Assembly (NCBI GenBank): GCA_035249905.1
Contig: DATFFT010000004.1
Span: forward strand, 11,890 to 75,889
Length of the DNA: 64,000 nt
DNA from: JAOUEA01 sp035249905
GTDB lineage: Bacteria; Actinomycetota; UBA4738; HRBIN12
Direction of reading: 5' to 3'
The translations under genes and the position numbers were made by a program. The notes under the pieces are model-generated. The model saw only the letters and a list, made by a program, of their open reading frames with translations, was not told the DNA's origin and made no database searches. Positions 32,347 to 40,511 of this stretch are shown piece after piece (positions within the stretch are counted from its first letter, which is position 1; each line of letters begins with the position of its first letter).

Positions 32347-32724
32347 ATGGCGACGGCGCAGGCCGAGCTCGATCAGGTCTTCGGAGCGCTGGCCGACCCC
32401 ACACGCCGTGCGATCCTCACGCGGCTGACCGAGGGCGACGCGAGCGTGGCGCAGCTCACCGCGCCGTTCACGGTGACCCAGCCTGCGATCTCCCGCCACC
32501 TCAAGGTGCTCGAGCGTGCCGGGCTGATCTCGCGGAGCCGCAAGGCGACGGTGCGCCTCAGTCACCTCGAAGCCGAACCCCTCCGCCAGGCCACCACATG
32601 GCTCGCGGACTATCGGGAATATTGGGAGGTGAGCTACGAGCGTCTCGACGCGCTGCTCGCGGCCCTGCAAGAGAGCAACCGCACGGACACGAACGGGTCC
32701 TCGACGGGAAGGAGCACGTCATGA
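32347..32724 (+). CDS. ArsR-family winged-helix regulator (SRPBCC cassette 2)
   Basis: A 125-residue repressor: FGALADPTRRAILTRLTEGD at the N-terminus and VTQPAISRHLKVLERAGLI at the recognition helix. It has no metal-binding cysteines. It starts within the far side of its presumed operator, with GGGGAGG 6 nt upstream. The stop overlaps the SRPBCC start (ATGA). The cassette continues with SRPBCC, a PhnB-like VOC protein and a second VOC protein. Confidence 0.92.
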   Translation: MATAQAELDQVFGALADPTRRAILTRLTEGDASVAQLTAPFTVTQPAISRHLKVLERAGLISRSRKATVRLSHLEAEPLRQATTWLADYREYWEVSYERLDALLAALQESNRTDTNGSSTGRSTS

Positions 32725-33206
32725 CCGAGTTGAAGGTGACCGCGGAGCAGGGCGTTCCGCAGGTCCTGACCGAGCGTGAGTTCGACGCGCCACGCGAGCT
32801 CGTCTATCGCGCGTTCACCGAGCCAGAGCTGCTCGCGCAGTGGCTCGGGCCGCACGGCTACACGATGAAGGTCGACCGATACGACCTGCGAGACGGCGGC
32901 ACGTGGCGATACACCCACACCGACCCGGAAGGCAACGAGTACGCCTTCCACGGTGTCTTCCACGGCGATCCGCTGCCCGACCGACTCGTGCAAACCTTCG
33001 AGTTCGAGGGTGCACCCGGTCATGTCTCCATGGACACCGTGTTGCTCGAAGACCACGACGGAAGCACGATCGTGCGGACGAACACCGTCTTCCAGTCGGT
33101 GGAAGCCCGCGACGCGATGGTCGAGGGTGGCATGGCCGTCGGCATGAGCGAGGGCTATGAACAGCTGGACGAACTGCTGAACACGTCGCTGAAGCCCCGG
33201 CACTGA
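32721..33206 (+). CDS. SRPBCC/AHSA1-domain protein
   Basis: A 161-residue helix-grip protein: LTEREFDAPRELVYRAFTEP near the N-terminus, a WLGPHGYTMKVD turn, DGGTWRYTHTDPEGNEYAFHG in segments, and a C-terminal helix GMAVGMSEGYEQLDELL. This is the AHSA1-like branch often encoded with an ArsR repressor. It probably binds the inducer or a related lipid-like molecule. Translation is coupled to the ArsR gene by ATGA. Confidence 0.9.
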   Translation: MTELKVTAEQGVPQVLTEREFDAPRELVYRAFTEPELLAQWLGPHGYTMKVDRYDLRDGGTWRYTHTDPEGNEYAFHGVFHGDPLPDRLVQTFEFEGAPGHVSMDTVLLEDHDGSTIVRTNTVFQSVEARDAMVEGGMAVGMSEGYEQLDELLNTSLKPRH

Positions 33207-33242
33207 CGAGAGAAGGAACCGACCGACGGAAGGGATGCACAG

Positions 33243-33734
33243 ATGACCCAGATCGAGCAGAAGATCACCCCGTTCCTCTGGTTCGACACCGAGGCCGAGG
33301 AAGCCGCGAGCTTCTACGTCTCGTTGTTCGATGACTCCGAGGTCGTCGCCGTGGCGCGTTACCCGGACGGCGTTCCCGGCCGCAACGCCGGCGACGCGAT
33401 GACCGTCAACTTCCGGCTCGCGGGCCAGGGGTTCACCGCCCTCAACGGCGGACCGGAGTTCTCCTTCACCGAGGCGATCTCGCTGTACGTGCACTGCACG
33501 GATCAGGAGGAGGTCGACCGCCTGTGGGACCGGCTCATCGATGGCGGCGGCGAACCGAGCCAGTGCGGCTGGCTCAAGGACCGGTTCGGCCTGAGCTGGC
33601 AGATCGTCCCCGACCGGCTCGGCGAGCTGCTGGGTGACGACGATCCCGCACGGGCGAACGCGGCGATGCAGGCGATGCTGCAGATGCAGAAGATCGAGGT
33701 CAAGGCCCTGGAAGACGCGGCGAACGCGGCCTGA
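33243..33734 (+). CDS. PhnB-like VOC protein (3-dmu-9_3-mt family)
   Basis: A 163-residue VOC-superfamily protein: KITPFLWFDTEAEEAASFYV at the start, ISLYVHCTDQEEVDRLWDRL in the middle, and CGWLKDRFGLSWQIVPDRL, the hallmark phrase of the PhnB group. The group's old name (3-demethylubiquinone methyltransferase) is historical; most members have no shown activity. It is the third gene of cassette 2, 36 nt after the SRPBCC gene. Confidence 0.9.
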   Translation: MTQIEQKITPFLWFDTEAEEAASFYVSLFDDSEVVAVARYPDGVPGRNAGDAMTVNFRLAGQGFTALNGGPEFSFTEAISLYVHCTDQEEVDRLWDRLIDGGGEPSQCGWLKDRFGLSWQIVPDRLGELLGDDDPARANAAMQAMLQMQKIEVKALEDAANAA

Positions 33735-33755
33735 GCCACGGGAAGGAGCGCGATC

Positions 33756-34172
33756 GTGGACATGAAGCTCGAGCTGCTGCCGATCCCCGTCGACGACGTC
33801 GAACGGGCGAAGGCCTTCTACAGCGAACAGGTCGGCTTCACCGTCGACCTTGACCATGCTCCGAACGACGAGATGCGGATGGTGCAGCTCACGCCCCCGG
33901 GATCCGACTGCTCGATCATGGTCGGCATGGGAACGATCGACACGGAGCCGGGGTCGGTGCAGGGCGTGCAGCTGGTCGTCGACGACATCGACGCCGTCCG
34001 CGACCGGCTCGCTGAGCGAGGGGTCGAGATCAGTCCCGTTCGCCACTTCGAGAACGGCGAGTGGATCGACGGCAAGGGCGGCCGATGGAACTCGTTCGCG
34101 TTCTTCGACGACCCGGACGGCAACGGCTGGGTCCTGCAGGAGCGCCCGGCGGACGGGTCGTCGAGCTCGTGA
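33756..34172 (+). CDS. VOC family protein
   Basis: A 138-residue VOC protein starting MDMKLELLPIPVDDVERAKA, with VQLVVDDIDAVRDRLAERGV in the centre and FFDDPDGNGWVLQE at the end. GTG 33756 has AAGGAG about 10 nt upstream; ATG two codons later is an alternative. It is fourth in the ArsR-SRPBCC-PhnB-VOC run. The repeated pairing of VOC and SRPBCC proteins with ArsR suggests handling of a reactive organic compound. Confidence 0.88.
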   Translation: MDMKLELLPIPVDDVERAKAFYSEQVGFTVDLDHAPNDEMRMVQLTPPGSDCSIMVGMGTIDTEPGSVQGVQLVVDDIDAVRDRLAERGVEISPVRHFENGEWIDGKGGRWNSFAFFDDPDGNGWVLQERPADGSSSS

Positions 34173-34304
34173 AGGGGGCGCATCGCCGAGAGCGCCTGAG
34201 GCACCTGCTCCCCAGGTGGTAGGCGGGAACACTCCGCTCGTGCGACGTCGACGGTCATCGGACACGCCACCATGGAGGTGTCCGACCGGAGGAGGTGCAT
34301 CGAG

Positions 34305-34541
34305 ATGTTGATGACATGGGGCAACGCCGGCGGCGGGCCTTGGTTCCTGATCTTCCCGTTGCTGTGGATCGCCGTCGTCGTCTTCGCGATCTTCGCGTTC
34401 CGCGGGGGATGGCGCCGGCAGCACGACCACTCGCACGGGCCGCCTTCGGCCGAGGCGATCCTCGGCGAACGCTTCGCGCGAGGCGAGATCTCGGCCGACG
34501 AGTACCGGGAACGGCTCGGGGTGCTGCAGCGGGGCGACTGA
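34305..34541 (+). CDS. Small membrane protein with SHOCT domain
   Basis: A 78-residue protein: one transmembrane helix (about 10-30, FLIFPLLWIAVVVFAIFAF), a basic and His-rich linker, then a C-terminal SHOCT motif (AEAILGERFARGEISADEYR, about 50-69). SHOCT tails are short helical oligomerisation modules found on many membrane proteins. ATG 34305 has GGAGGAGG upstream; the longer frame from 34272 does not. Its stop touches the stop of the convergent response-regulator gene with no spacer. Confidence 0.82.
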   Translation: MLMTWGNAGGGPWFLIFPLLWIAVVVFAIFAFRGGWRRQHDHSHGPPSAEAILGERFARGEISADEYRERLGVLQRGD

Positions 34542-35213
34542 TCAGGATCGGTCGCGCCGGCCCGGGGCGACCAGGCCCGACTCGTAGGCCATGACCACGA
34601 GCTGGGCCCGGTCCCGGGCTCCGAGCTTCACCATCGCGCGGCTCACGTGCGTCTTCGCGGTCGCCGGGCTCACGAACAACCGCTTCGCGATCTCGTCGTT
34701 CGACAGACCTTCGGCAACGAGCGACATCACCTCGCGTTCACGATCCGTCAGGCGCTCGAGATCACCCGACGGGCGGGGTTCCTTGGTGCGCGCCGCGAAC
34801 TCCTCGATGAGGCTCCTCGTGACCGTCGGCGACAGCAGGGCGTCGCCCCCGGCGACCACGCGCACCGCCTGGATCAACTCGTTCGGTTCGGTGTCCTTGA
34901 CCAGGAACCCGCTCGCCCCCGAGCGGATCGCCTCGAAGACGTACTCGTCGAGGCCGAACGTCGTGAGGATCACGACCTTGGTGTCGCCGAGGCGATCGTC
35001 CGACACGATCTGCCGGGTCGCAGCGAGGCCGTCGATCTTCGGCATGCGGATGTCCATCAGCACCACGTCGGGCGCCAGCTCGATCGCCCGGCGCAGAGCC
35101 TCGTCGCCGTCACCGGCCTCACCGACGACCTCGATGTCGTCCTGGGCGTCGAGCAGCGCCCTGAAGCCCGCCCGCACGAGCCCCTGATCGTCGGCGAGCA
35201 GCACGCCGATCAT
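34542..35213 (-). CDS. NarL-type response regulator (receiver + LuxR HTH)
   Basis: A 223-residue response regulator. The receiver domain has D8-D9, phospho-acceptor D54 (VVLMDIRMP) and a late K (LVKDTEPNE). The LuxR helix-turn-helix is at about 155-215 (LTDREREVMSLVAEG, ATAKTHVSRAM). Its receiver is nearly the same as that of the receiver-cyclase just upstream, pointing to a duplication. It is the last gene of the kinase, receiver-cyclase, response-regulator operon; its ATG overlaps the previous stop. It is a likely transcription output of the kinase at 36160. Confidence 0.93.
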   Translation of the reverse strand: MIGVLLADDQGLVRAGFRALLDAQDDIEVVGEAGDGDEALRRAIELAPDVVLMDIRMPKIDGLAATRQIVSDDRLGDTKVVILTTFGLDEYVFEAIRSGASGFLVKDTEPNELIQAVRVVAGGDALLSPTVTRSLIEEFAARTKEPRPSGDLERLTDREREVMSLVAEGLSNDEIAKRLFVSPATAKTHVSRAMVKLGARDRAQLVVMAYESGLVAPGRRDRS

Positions 35214-36163
35214 GACGCCGCCGCGTCCGTCACCGTGAACAGCCGCCAACGGTCCGGCACGCCCCTCAGCGAGTGTTCACCACGGTCGGCGAAGGTGATG
35301 CCCGAGCCGGCGACGAGGTCCCGCACGGTGCTCGACGCGACGACATCGCCCGGCTCGGCCGACCCGAGCACTCGCGAGCCGATGTGGACGGCGATACCCC
35401 CCACGTCGTCGCCCCGAAGCTCGACCTCGCCGGCGTGTAGCCCGATGCGCACCTGGACCCCCTCGGAGGCGAGCGCGTCGCGGATCGACACCGCGCACCG
35501 GATCGCGCGCGCCGGCGCATCGAACAGCGCAAGGAACCCGTCGCCGGTCGTCTTGACCTCCCGGCCTCCATGCATCTCGAGCTCACGCCGGATCAGCGCG
35601 TCGTGTCGGTCGAGCACGTCGCGCCACCCACGGTCGCCGGCTTCAACCGCACGTTCGGTCGACGAGACGATGTCGCTGAACATCACGGTCGCGAGCACAC
35701 GATCCGACGCCGATCCGGCCGGCAGGGTCGCCTCCCCCCCGTCGGCGATCGCCTCGATCACCTGCTTCGCGACGCGCGGCGAGAGCGACGCCCCGCCGCG
35801 TGCGATCGCCCTGACCCCTTGCACGAGCTCGGCAGGTTCGGTGTCCTTGAGCAGGAATCCGCTCGCGCCCACCCGCAGGGCTTCGAAGACGTACTCGTCG
35901 AGGTCGAACGTCGTGAGGATCACGATGCGGGTGCGATCGAGACGCTCGTCGGCGACGATGCGACGGGTGGCCTCGAGCCCGTCGACGCCCGGCATGCGGA
36001 TGTCCATCAGCACCACATCGGGCGTGAGCTCGGACGCCTTGCGCACGGCCGCGTCGCCGTCGTCGGCCTCGCCGACCACCTCGATGTCGTCCTGGGCGTC
36101 GAGGAGCACACGGAACCCGGCCCGAACCAGTGCCTGGTCGTCGGCGAGCAGCACCGTGATCAT
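35210..36163 (-). CDS. Response regulator with class III nucleotide cyclase output
   Basis: A 317-residue fusion. The NarL-type receiver (1-120) has phospho-acceptor D54 and the conserved late Lys. A class III adenylate/guanylate cyclase domain (about 155-315) stands where a DNA-binding domain would normally be. The metal Asp residues are D164 (FSDIVSST) and D208 (TTGDGF). In the transition-state motif the usual Asn is His260, with Arg264 kept (VHIGSR). Signal input from the kinase could therefore change a cyclic nucleotide level. It overlaps both neighbours by 4 nt. Activity is predicted only. Confidence 0.92.
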   Translation of the reverse strand: MITVLLADDQALVRAGFRVLLDAQDDIEVVGEADDGDAAVRKASELTPDVVLMDIRMPGVDGLEATRRIVADERLDRTRIVILTTFDLDEYVFEALRVGASGFLLKDTEPAELVQGVRAIARGGASLSPRVAKQVIEAIADGGEATLPAGSASDRVLATVMFSDIVSSTERAVEAGDRGWRDVLDRHDALIRRELEMHGGREVKTTGDGFLALFDAPARAIRCAVSIRDALASEGVQVRIGLHAGEVELRGDDVGGIAVHIGSRVLGSAEPGDVVASSTVRDLVAGSGITFADRGEHSLRGVPDRWRLFTVTDAAAS

Positions 36164-37329
36164 CGGGCGCCCTCCAGCGGAAGCCTGGCCCGCACGCGGA
36201 ACCCACCGCCGGGCTTGGGGCCGGCCTCGAGATCGCCACCCAGCGCAGCAGCGCGTTCGCGCATGCCGAGCACACCCTTCCCGGTGCCGGGCGTCGTGGC
36301 CGTGGAGATCCCGTTCCCGTCGTCGTCGACCTCCACCGTGAGGGCATCGTTCCCGTAGCCCAGGCGCACCGTGGCGCTCGCCTGCCCCGCGTGGCGGGCG
36401 ACGTTGGTGAGCGCCTCCTGCACGATGCGGAACGCGGCCACGTCGACCCCGAACGGCAGCGGGTGCACGTCGCCGTCGGTCTCTGTGCGAACCTCGATGC
36501 CCGCTGCGGCGGCCTGCGTGACCAGGTCGTCGATGCGATCCAGCGACGAGGTCGGCGTGCGCGGCGCCCGCTCCCCCTGCTGGCGCAGGATCTCGAGCAC
36601 CGACCGGAGCTCGGTCAAGGCCTCTCCGCTCGACTGCTTGATCGCCGTGAGCGACCCACGCACCGGCTCGGGCAGTTCCTCGTTCACGTGCAACGCCACT
36701 CCGGCCTGCACGCTGATCAACGAGAGATGGTGACCCAGCGCGTCGTGCAGCTCACGAGCGATGCGCAGGCGCTCTTCGGTGGCCCGCGCCCGGGCCTCCT
36801 CCTCGTGCACGCGGAGTGCCTCCGCCGCTCGCTCGCGCCTGATTCGGATGAACTCCGCGGCGCCCAGCAGCACGAGCAGCCACGCGGCGAGCGCGACGAG
36901 GGCGCCGAGCGACGGGGCTGCACGGTCCCGCAGCAGGCGGTCGATCCACGGGAACACCAGGAAGCCGGCCACGGCGAACCCCGCCGCGACGATGCCCTTC
37001 CCGCGGATCACGGCGCTGAAGTACGCGATGATCAGCGGGATCCAGATCGGACCCTGCGCGTACCCGAGGCCCAGGTAAGCGAAGGTCGCGACGAAGACGA
37101 CCGCCAACGTCGCGACCGGGTGACGTCGCCGCGCGGTGAGCGCCCCCGCGGCGACGAGCAGGATCGCGACAGCTACAGCGTCGAAGGGTCGGCGCTCGGG
37201 CTGACCTTGCGATGCGAAATACGTGCCGATCGTGATGAAGACGGCGACACCGACGCTGAGCGCCCCGTCGATCCACAGGCTCGTGCGTGCAGCCGGTGGA
37301 AAGTGCGAGATCGGTTCTCTCGCCGACAT
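36160..37329 (-). CDS. NarL-type sensor histidine kinase (HisKA_3)
   Basis: A 389-residue membrane kinase. About five to six hydrophobic helices span residues 18-165 with no large outside loop. A short coiled linker and the DHp domain follow, with phospho-acceptor H195 (ARELHDALGHH). The HATPase domain has FRIVQEALTNVARHA, DDDGNGI and GKGVLGMRERA. ATG 37329 is supported by ATGACG-N18-TACGCT ending 6 nt upstream (leaderless). It is first in a three-gene operon with two response regulators, so one kinase may feed two outputs. Confidence 0.92.
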   Translation of the reverse strand: MSAREPISHFPPAARTSLWIDGALSVGVAVFITIGTYFASQGQPERRPFDAVAVAILLVAAGALTARRRHPVATLAVVFVATFAYLGLGYAQGPIWIPLIIAYFSAVIRGKGIVAAGFAVAGFLVFPWIDRLLRDRAAPSLGALVALAAWLLVLLGAAEFIRIRRERAAEALRVHEEEARARATEERLRIARELHDALGHHLSLISVQAGVALHVNEELPEPVRGSLTAIKQSSGEALTELRSVLEILRQQGERAPRTPTSSLDRIDDLVTQAAAAGIEVRTETDGDVHPLPFGVDVAAFRIVQEALTNVARHAGQASATVRLGYGNDALTVEVDDDGNGISTATTPGTGKGVLGMRERAAALGGDLEAGPKPGGGFRVRARLPLEGAR

Positions 37330-37335
37330 GCTTGG

Positions 37336-37365
37336 AGCGTAGGTCGGGCCGGAAGGAAGCGTCAT
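37336..37365 (-). promoter_or_regulatory. Sigma-70 promoter for two-component operon
   Basis: On the minus strand: -35 ATGACG (37365-37360), 18-base spacer, -10 TACGCT (37341-37336), then 6 nt to the kinase ATG at 37329. The fit to the window's other TTGAC/TAnnnT promoters is good, with one mismatch in the -35. Confidence 0.55.
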
Positions 37366-37474
37366 CGCCCCCGGGGAGCGGTCCGGTCTACGCCCGCCGG
37401 CGTAGGCGGGCTCGGCCCCCTCGACTCGGCCCCCTCGATGAGTTCTCGCTCGCCGATCGGTCTTGTGTGCAGGG

Positions 37475-37855
37475 ATGACGACCACCTTCAGGCTGGACGG
37501 GCCCGTGGACCGGGCCGAGATCCCCGCGCTGTGCGAGCGCTTGCGCACCGTGCTCGCGCGCGAGGGCGCGGGACCGGTGGTCTTCGACATCAGCTCGCTC
37601 GAGGGGCCCGACGCCGCGACCGTCGAAGCGTTGGCCAGGTTGCAGCTCACGGCGTTGCGGTCGGGGCGGCGGATCCGCCTGCGCAGCGCGTGCTGCGAGC
37701 TCCAGGACCTGCTCGCGCTCGTGGGGCTCGTCGAGCTCCTGCCGGTCGTCGAGCCGGCAGGTCGGTCACGCGTCGAGCCGCTCCGGCTGACCGAACAGCG
37801 GGAAGAGCTCCGCGGTGTCGAGGAAGAACGTGATCCCGGAGATCCGGCCGCCTGA
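37475..37855 (+). CDS. STAS-domain protein
   Basis: A 126-residue protein: MTTTFRLDGPVDRAEIPALC, VVFDISSLEGPDAATVEALA and GRRIRLRSACCELQDLLAL follow the STAS fold of anti-anti-sigma-like proteins. The usual phosphorylatable Ser region (D-S-S-G) reads G-P-D-A-A here, so SpoIIAA-style switching is unlikely. The C-terminal 30 residues lie over the end of the convergent ECF gene (90-nt overlap) and look less like a domain; the functional part probably ends near residue 95. Confidence 0.72.
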   Translation: MTTTFRLDGPVDRAEIPALCERLRTVLAREGAGPVVFDISSLEGPDAATVEALARLQLTALRSGRRIRLRSACCELQDLLALVGLVELLPVVEPAGRSRVEPLRLTEQREELRGVEEERDPGDPAA

Positions 37856-38740
37856 GAGCTCGAGGACCTGGAGCGACCAGGGTTCGAACCCGCCGCCGGG
37901 CGCCGGCTTGTATTGAGCGAACGCCGGCGAGCCGTTGGCCTCGACCGGCACCAGCCTCGACCCGCGGCACGCGATGCCCGGTCCGAGGCACCACGTGCGG
38001 ATGTCGTCGTGGGTCTGCAGCCAGAGCCGGTAGGGAGGCATCGACCAGGAAGCGTCATCGCGGAGCAGCGACGTGAGCGCATCCATGTCGTAGCGCTCGA
38101 ACGCGTCGACGTAGCGGTCGAGCAGCGAACGCTGGTCGTCGTCGAGCGGGCGAAGCGACTCGCCGTCGGCGGCGTCGGCGCTCTCGAGGGTGGCGTGGGC
38201 GCGCTGCAGCGCGCTGTTGACCGACGCGACCGTGGTGTCGAGCAGCTCCGCGACCTCCGATGCCTTCCAGCGGAAGACGTCACGCAACACGAGCACCGCT
38301 CGCTGCTTCGGGGGCAGATGCTGCAGGGCGGCCATGAAGGCGAGCCGGATCGTCTCACGGGCCTCGGCCACCTCGGCCGGGTCGCCGTCGGGGTGGACCA
38401 CGCGGCCGTCGGGGATCGGCATGATCCACGTGGCCTCGGGCATCGCGTCGCCCATCAGCGAGACGTCGGCGACCTGCGCGGGCCCGAGGTCCATCGGGCG
38501 GGCCCGGCGCTCCTTCCCGCCGAGCATGTCGAGGCAGACGTTCGTCGCGATGCGGTAGAGCCACGAGCGGAGCGACGAGCGCCCCTCGAAGCTATCGTGG
38601 GCCCGCCACGCGCGCAGCATCGTCTCCTGCACGGCGTCCTCGGTCTCGAACGCGGAACCGAGCATGCGGTAGGCGTACGCGGTCAGCTCGCGCCGATACT
38701 GCTCGAGGCCGAGCTCCAGGTCGTCGGGCGCACGAACCAT
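37766..38740 (-). CDS. ECF sigma factor with SnoaL-like C-terminal domain
   Basis: A 324-residue sigma factor. Sigma2 has AYAYRMLGSAFETEDAVQET and WLYRIATNVCLDML; sigma4 has LPPKQRAVLVLRDVFRWKAS. The SnoaL-like tail runs from about 200 to the end. It is the same SigG/TIGR02960 class as the gene at 7955. ATG 38740 has TAGGGT 7 nt upstream (leaderless type); a GTG at 38749 is in frame. No anti-sigma gene is adjacent. The tail overlaps the convergent STAS gene by 90 nt. Confidence 0.88.
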   Translation of the reverse strand: MVRAPDDLELGLEQYRRELTAYAYRMLGSAFETEDAVQETMLRAWRAHDSFEGRSSLRSWLYRIATNVCLDMLGGKERRARPMDLGPAQVADVSLMGDAMPEATWIMPIPDGRVVHPDGDPAEVAEARETIRLAFMAALQHLPPKQRAVLVLRDVFRWKASEVAELLDTTVASVNSALQRAHATLESADAADGESLRPLDDDQRSLLDRYVDAFERYDMDALTSLLRDDASWSMPPYRLWLQTHDDIRTWCLGPGIACRGSRLVPVEANGSPAFAQYKPAPGGGFEPWSLQVLELSGGRISGITFFLDTAELFPLFGQPERLDA

Positions 38741-38791
38741 GCCCTCCACCCTACGACCGATCGACGACAGCTCCTGGCTCGCGAAGATGGC

Positions 38792-39208
38792 TCAGACCCC
38801 GGCTGCTAAGTGGGCGATCTCCCAGATGTGCCCTCCCGGGTCCTGGAAGCTCGCGGTTCGGATCCCCCAGGGCCGGTCCATCGGTCCGTTCAACAGCTCG
38901 ACGCCACGCTCCTTCAGCTCGGCGCACGTGACGTCGACGTCCTCGACGCCGAGCGTGAACTGGAACCGAACCCCTGAATCGCGCTTCCTGACGATGGCCG
39001 GCTCGATCAGCTCGGGTGCCCCGCTCACCGCCAGCAGGTTGACGAGCGTCTCTCCGAACCGGAAGACGGCGGAATCGTGGTTCTCGAACTCGACGGCGAG
39101 ATCGAACACCTGCTGGTAGAAGCGCTTCGAAGCCTCCAGGTCCTCCGTGAACAACGTGACCGCGGCGATCGAGCCCGGCCACGCTTTCGGTTCGGTGCTC
39201 ATCGACAT
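38792..39208 (-). CDS. VOC family protein
   Basis: A 138-residue VOC protein: SIAAVTLFTEDLEASKRFYQ at the start, GVRFQFTLGVEDVDVTCAEL centrally and FQDPGGHIWEIAHL at the end. ATG 39208 has AGGAGGGG close upstream. It lies 51 nt before the ECF gene on the same strand, so the two may share a transcript. Substrate unknown. Confidence 0.87.
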   Translation of the reverse strand: MSMSTEPKAWPGSIAAVTLFTEDLEASKRFYQQVFDLAVEFENHDSAVFRFGETLVNLLAVSGAPELIEPAIVRKRDSGVRFQFTLGVEDVDVTCAELKERGVELLNGPMDRPWGIRTASFQDPGGHIWEIAHLAAGV

Positions 39209-39301
39209 GCTCCCCTCCTGCTCGTCCGTCCATCGGCCCGAGGTGCCTCTGGACGCCATTCAGACCCGTCGGAGCGAGCAGACTCATCGGTCGCCCGTCG
39301 T

Positions 39302-39331
39302 TTGACCTTCTCCACTCCGACGCCCTAGGGT
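39302..39331 (+). promoter_or_regulatory. Sigma-70 promoter, leaderless start
   Basis: -35 TTGACC (39302-39307), 18-base spacer, -10 TAGGGT (39326-39331), 7 nt before the serine-hydrolase ATG at 39339. Confidence 0.7.
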
Positions 39332-39338
39332 CCCGCCC

Positions 39339-40493
39339 ATGTCCCCCCGACGGATCGCCTCATTGTCCTCGCTCGTCCTCTCGGCGCTCATCCTCGCGGC
39401 CCTCCCCGCTCGAGCGGGGACTCCGCCGGGTGGCCGGCCCCTCCAGCGCGCGATCGACCACCTCACCGAACGTCCCGAGGGACCGCCGGGCGCGATCGTC
39501 GTCGTACAGCGCGGGTCGCGCCTCAGGGTCTTCCGGGCGGGTGTCGCGAACGTGCGCACGGGCAGGCCGATGCAACCCTGGAAGCACATGCGCATCGCCA
39601 GCACCGCCAAGGCCTATAGCGGCGGCGTCGCGCTCTCGCTGGTGGACCGGGGACTCCTCTCCCTCGACGACACGATCGCCGAGCTGCTTCCCTGGGCTCC
39701 GGACGCATGGGGCGAGGTCACGCTCGGCCAGGCCCTGCACCACACCAGCGGGATCCCCGACTTCTCGATGAGCCAGGCGTTCCTGGACCACCTGCTCGCC
39801 AACCTCGACGATCCGGTCGAGCCCAGGCAGCTGCTCGGGTTCGTCGCCGACGAGGACCTGGAGTTCGAACCCGGCACCGAGTATCGCTACTCGAACTCCG
39901 ACAACGTCGTCGTCGCGCTCATGGCGGCGAAGGTCACCGGTCATCGCTACGAGCGCGTGCTGCGCGACGAGGCCCTGCGGCCGCTTCGGCTCCGCGACAC
40001 GAGCCTGCCCAGCGGCGTCGAGATGCCGCGGCCGTACATCCGCGGATACGACTTCGACGACCAGGGCGTTCCCGAAGACGTGAGCGAGCTGTTCGCGGCC
40101 GGCTATGCATGGGCATCGGGCGGCATCGTGTCGACGCCGTTCGAGCAGAACCGGTTCATCCGCGCGTACGTGGGACGTGAGCTGTTCGGCGCCCCCACCC
40201 GAGCCGAGCAGTTCGTCTTCATCCCGGGCGGCTCCTCGGAGCCGCCGGGACCCGGGCGCAACGCCGCCGGGCTCGCGATCTTCCGGTACCGCACCCGCTG
40301 CGGCACGATGTTCGGTCACACCGGCAACACGGCCGGCTACACGCAGTTCTTCGCCGGGTCACGGAGCGGCCGTCGCTCGGTCGTGGTGGCGGTCAACCGG
40401 CAGACCACGCCGACGACAGCGCCCGAGGTCTTCCGGGAGCTGCGACGGGTCTACACGCTCGCCGTGTGCACGCTGAACTCGGACCGGCGCTAG
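39339..40493 (+). CDS. Secreted serine hydrolase (beta-lactamase / D,D-peptidase fold)
   Basis: A 384-residue penicillin-binding-protein-like hydrolase. The signal peptide covers about 1-26 (LVLSALILAALPARA). The catalytic motifs are S88-x-x-K91 (IASTAKAY), Y184-S-N186 and H327-T-G. The family includes D-alanyl-D-alanine carboxypeptidases, class C beta-lactamases and esterases; sequence alone does not separate them. It carries its own promoter at 39302-39331 and is probably monocistronic, ending convergently against the DmdA-like gene. Confidence 0.9.
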   Translation: MSPRRIASLSSLVLSALILAALPARAGTPPGGRPLQRAIDHLTERPEGPPGAIVVVQRGSRLRVFRAGVANVRTGRPMQPWKHMRIASTAKAYSGGVALSLVDRGLLSLDDTIAELLPWAPDAWGEVTLGQALHHTSGIPDFSMSQAFLDHLLANLDDPVEPRQLLGFVADEDLEFEPGTEYRYSNSDNVVVALMAAKVTGHRYERVLRDEALRPLRLRDTSLPSGVEMPRPYIRGYDFDDQGVPEDVSELFAAGYAWASGGIVSTPFEQNRFIRAYVGRELFGAPTRAEQFVFIPGGSSEPPGPGRNAAGLAIFRYRTRCGTMFGHTGNTAGYTQFFAGSRSGRRSVVVAVNRQTTPTTAPEVFRELRRVYTLAVCTLNSDRR

Positions 40494-40511
40494 CCGGGTC
40501 CCGCGCACACC

